From: an uncultured Verrucomicrobiota bacterium
Lineage (GTDB): Bacteria; Verrucomicrobiota; Kiritimatiellia; RFP12; UBA3636
DNA length: 8,485 nt
Direction: 5' to 3'
NCBI GenBank assembly: GCA_946534745.1
Contig: CAMNDA010000082.1
Location: forward strand, 1 to 8,485
Under the pieces are notes generated by a model. The model worked only from the letters and a program-made list of their open reading frames with translations, was not told the DNA's origin and did no database searches. Shown piece after piece: positions 6,283 to 8,485 of this stretch; position 1 is the stretch's first letter; each line of letters begins with the position of its first letter. Both the position numbers and the translations under genes were made by a program.

Positions 6283-8485
6283 CGGACGGAGATGACCGCG
6301 CCGGCCGACTGGGTACTCGTCGCCGCGCCGTAGGCGAAGATGTCCGTCGCCGACACGTTCATTGCCGCGTATTGTGCGCCTGCGTATTCGGGCGACATTG
6401 GATCGTCCGAAAGGCGGAGCTCGTCCATCCAACCGCACCAGTTCGACTCGTTCCCCGTCGGACTGTTGCCGAAGACCAAGGCAAGATCGTTGTCCGAGCA
6501 GGCGGCCGTGATGGTATGAGAAGCCTTTTGAATGCCGTTCACGTAATAGGTGAGAGTCTTGCCGTTGAACACCAACACAAGGTGGATCCAATTGTTGCGG
6601 ACATCCGGGACGGTCGCCGTAAAATCGCCCTGGCTGGCGCCACGTGCCGAAACCGTCGTCGCGGAAACCGCATCAGTGCCGTATCGTGCTTCGACTTCCC
6701 ACCCGTTCGCGTCGGTATAGGCGTTTTTACGCGAAACATAGCGCATCGAGTAGTTTGCAAACGTGGCCGAGGCTTTGAACCAGCCGGAGAACGTAAGCGA
6801 ATCTCCGCAGTCAAGCAGATCGCTGTTCGCAACGGAAAGATAGGACTTCTTGCCTTTTGCCGTCGCCATTTGACGGCCATTCCCGATCTTTGACGCAACC
6901 CCGATCGAATCGGCGGCATCTGCTCCCGTCGGAACGGCCACAAGGCCATGGCCCGTGGAGTCCCGTGCGTTTCCGTTCGCCTCGTTCAGATGCCACACTC
7001 CTACATAGTCGCCCCAGACATCCATCGCCTCCGCTGGCGAAACGGTACCATTCCCATAATACATCGTGAGCTTCGTGTTCTCGACGGTCGATGCCAGCTT
7101 CACCCAGACGAGCGACTCGCCGGTTTCGTCCCAGGTGTCGACCTCGTGCGGAAGCGGGGTCCCGTTTTCGTCGAAGAACATCAGGTCGCCACCGTTCGGG
7201 AGCGAGAAATCGCCGTAGTCGAATCCGTCGATGGCCGACTCGTCCAGCCGCACGAGCGCGGGAACCCCGGTCGCGACTCCGGCGAGGGCGTCGGTGGCGA
7301 GCGTGATTTCGACCGATTTCTTGAACGCGGACGGCTTCGGCACGGGGCGCTTGAACGTATAGGTTGCGGAGACGATGCCGCTCGGCCCCTTGCCCGTGGC
7401 ATAGGCACGGGCCCTGATCGTCGTTGTGGCGGAGAGGGTGATCGGCGCCATGTAGGGCGTGCTCGAATCCGTCGGGACGGAGCCGTCGGTCGTGTAGTAG
7501 ATCGACGCCGCTGGCGTTGCACACGAGAGCGTCACGCTCGCCGTCGGATAGAACGTGGAGCCCGGCGCCGGATCGAACGCGGGCTCCGCGGCGCGCTCGC
7601 CGTACTCGTAGCAGCCCACGGCAGGCGGATTGGCAAAGGTGACATTGTCGAGATCGCGGTCGATGCCCGTGTAGGTCGCGCCCGCGTTAATCGCGGGAGA
7701 CCCGAAGGCCAGGTGGAAGTCTCCGTTTGACGGATCGACGAATGACGGATCGACACCGAGGAGGTTGTTGGAGGAGCCGGACGCGAGCGTGCCGTCGTGG
7801 GAATCCGCCTCCGAATCGGATGAATTCCCCGCGACGAGTGTGTTCACGAGCTTCACCTTGTTGCCGTAGGAGCCGTTGTAGAACCCGCCTCCGGAACCGC
7901 TTGAGGAATTGCCGGCGATCGTCGTGTTGCGGATCGTGACGGTCGGATTGCCCATGTTGACGCAGATGCCGCCGCCTTTTCCTGCGCTGTCGGTCACGGA
8001 AGTCGTGTTGTCATGGACGAGGCATGTGTCGATCACGAAGGTGCCGCTGGTGTTGTAGGTGCCGATGCCGCCGCCGGAACTCGTGTAGGTGCCCGCCTGG
8101 TTGAAGGCGACGATGCAATGGTCGACCGTTCCCTTCGTGATGTTCACGCCGCCACCATGGACGTTTCTTCCGGTCGAAATGTTGTCGACGATGCGGCACC
8201 ACGAGACCGTTCCGTCTTCGACGAGCAAGCCGGGGCCGTGAGTCCAGCCTGCCGTCAGCCTTCCGCCCGTGGCCGTGACGCCCTGGAGGCGGGCGCCGCC
8301 CGCGAGCGTCGCGACGCGGTCCGTGGCGGTTTGGCGGATGATCGTGCTGTCCCAGCCCTGGCCCTGGAGCGTGACGCCGTTCGTGACCATGAGCTGCGCG
8401 TCAATCTCGAAGGTGCCTGCGGAGAGGGTGACGGTGCCGCCGGTCGGCGCTGCCGCGTCGATCGCGGCCTGGATGGCCTGGCGGG
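6279..8485 (-). CDS. Secreted multidomain protein: beta-helix, choice-of-anchor-Q-like segment, chitobiase-C-like module, DUF2341-like, LamG (5' partial)
   Basis: The frame is open to the right edge; the ATG at 8390 is internal because the 31 codons before it continue a beta-helix cap (IQAAIDAA, GGTVTLSAGTFEI). The visible part is 734 residues; numbering starts at 8483. A right-handed beta-helix (about 1-240) has GGG turns at 110, 137, 170 and 198, each followed by strands ending in I/V-x-x-N. Next comes a segment like choice-of-anchor Q (about 240-295) with DPSFVDPSNGDFHL and SPAINAG, then a chitobiase C-terminal-like module (about 300-377) with IYYTTDGSVPTDSS. A DUF2341-like region (about 385-530) has LTMYYGNG and DYVGVWHLNE. 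A LamG/concanavalin-like domain (about 545-710) has LTFSGWFKA, WIHLVLVFNGKTLTYYVNG and WMDELRLSD. It most likely binds or adheres to glycans outside the cell; no catalytic site is evident. The C-terminus (GAVISVR) carries no recognisable sorting signal or autotransporter barrel. The part around 6540-6900 is much poorer in GC than the rest. It is followed 94 bases later by the 1369-residue gene. Confidence 0.9.
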   Translation of the reverse strand, partial: RQAIQAAIDAAAPTGGTVTLSAGTFEIDAQLMVTNGVTLQGQGWDSTIIRQTATDRVATLAGGARLQGVTATGGRLTAGWTHGPGLLVEDGTVSWCRIVDNISTGRNVHGGGVNITKGTVDHCIVAFNQAGTYTSSGGGIGTYNTSGTFVIDTCLVHDNTTSVTDSAGKGGGICVNMGNPTVTIRNTTIAGNSSSGSGGGFYNGSYGNKVKLVNTLVAGNSSDSEADSHDGTLASGSSNNLLGVDPSFVDPSNGDFHLAFGSPAINAGATYTGIDRDLDNVTFANPPAVGCYEYGERAAEPAFDPAPGSTFYPTASVTLSCATPAASIYYTTDGSVPTDSSTPYMAPITLSATTTIRARAYATGKGPSGIVSATYTFKRPVPKPSAFKKSVEITLATDALAGVATGVPALVRLDESAIDGFDYGDFSLPNGGDLMFFDENGTPLPHEVDTWDETGESLVWVKLASTVENTKLTMYYGNGTVSPAEAMDVWGDYVGVWHLNEANGNARDSTGHGLVAVPTGADAADSIGVASKIGNGRQMATAKGKKSYLSVANSDLLDCGDSLTFSGWFKASATFANYSMRYVSRKNAYTDANGWEVEARYGTDAVSATTVSARGASQGDFTATVPDVRNNWIHLVLVFNGKTLTYYVNGIQKASHTITAACSDNDLALVFGNSPTGNESNWCGWMDELRLSDDPMSPEYAGAQYAAMNVSATDIFAYGAATSTQSAGAVISVR
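7725..7754 (-). repeat. Two-copy 15-base tandem repeat inside the beta-helix/LamG gene
   Basis: Two adjacent 15-base units (7725-7739 and 7740-7754) agree at 13 positions and encode VDPSF then VDPSN. The second D-P pair is a usual part of the choice-of-anchor-Q-like motif, so the repeat is coding and may come from motif constraint or a small local duplication. Confidence 0.6.

Noticed and set aside
7720..8390. Repeated GGG/N-rich segments as a possible CRISPR or minisatellite
   Set aside because: The periodicity (about 27-33 residues) is at protein level, fits beta-helix coils, and the DNA of the units is not conserved.

Overview
The window is very GC-rich over most of its length. It looks like a fragment of a PVC-superphylum genome, most likely Kiritimatiellota, Verrucomicrobiota or Lentisphaerota. 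That placement is inferred from protein style: a histidine kinase with a P-P-W-x-T-P-x-R stretch just before its membrane helix, a very large secreted beta-sandwich/barrel protein, and a secreted protein joining a beta-helix, a choice-of-anchor-Q-like segment, a chitobiase-C-like module, a DUF2341-like module and LamG. No marker gene is present, so the phylum is not proven.

Layout. Positions 2-2061 (+) hold a two-component system: the 3' part of a membrane sensor histidine kinase (start off the left edge), then 2 bases later a complete NarL/FixJ-type response regulator with a good Shine-Dalgarno inside the kinase 3' end. Only 13 bases separate the regulator from the convergent gene at 2075-6184 (-). 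That gene encodes a 1369-residue exported protein with N-terminal beta-sandwich regions, a region resembling a clan GH-A barrel, a small post-barrel beta domain and a C-terminal carbohydrate-binding-like domain. Upstream of it on the minus strand is a 94-base spacer (6185-6278) with a candidate promoter, a 7-bp inverted repeat touching the start codon, and a palindromic REP-like element. From 6279 to the right edge (-) is the 3' part of a large secreted multidomain protein whose start lies beyond the window.

How the parts may work together. The two minus-strand genes both look like extracytoplasmic carbohydrate-related proteins, one hydrolase-like and one binding or adhesive, and they may be co-transcribed. 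The two-component pair is convergent to them, so it could control them only in trans; nothing in the sequence proves that link. The window contains no RNA genes, CRISPR array, transposase or integrase that I can see. There is no gene-free stretch over 300 bases. Because of the GC content, many very long open frames overlap the real genes, including one antisense to almost the whole 1369-residue gene; I regard these as artefacts.
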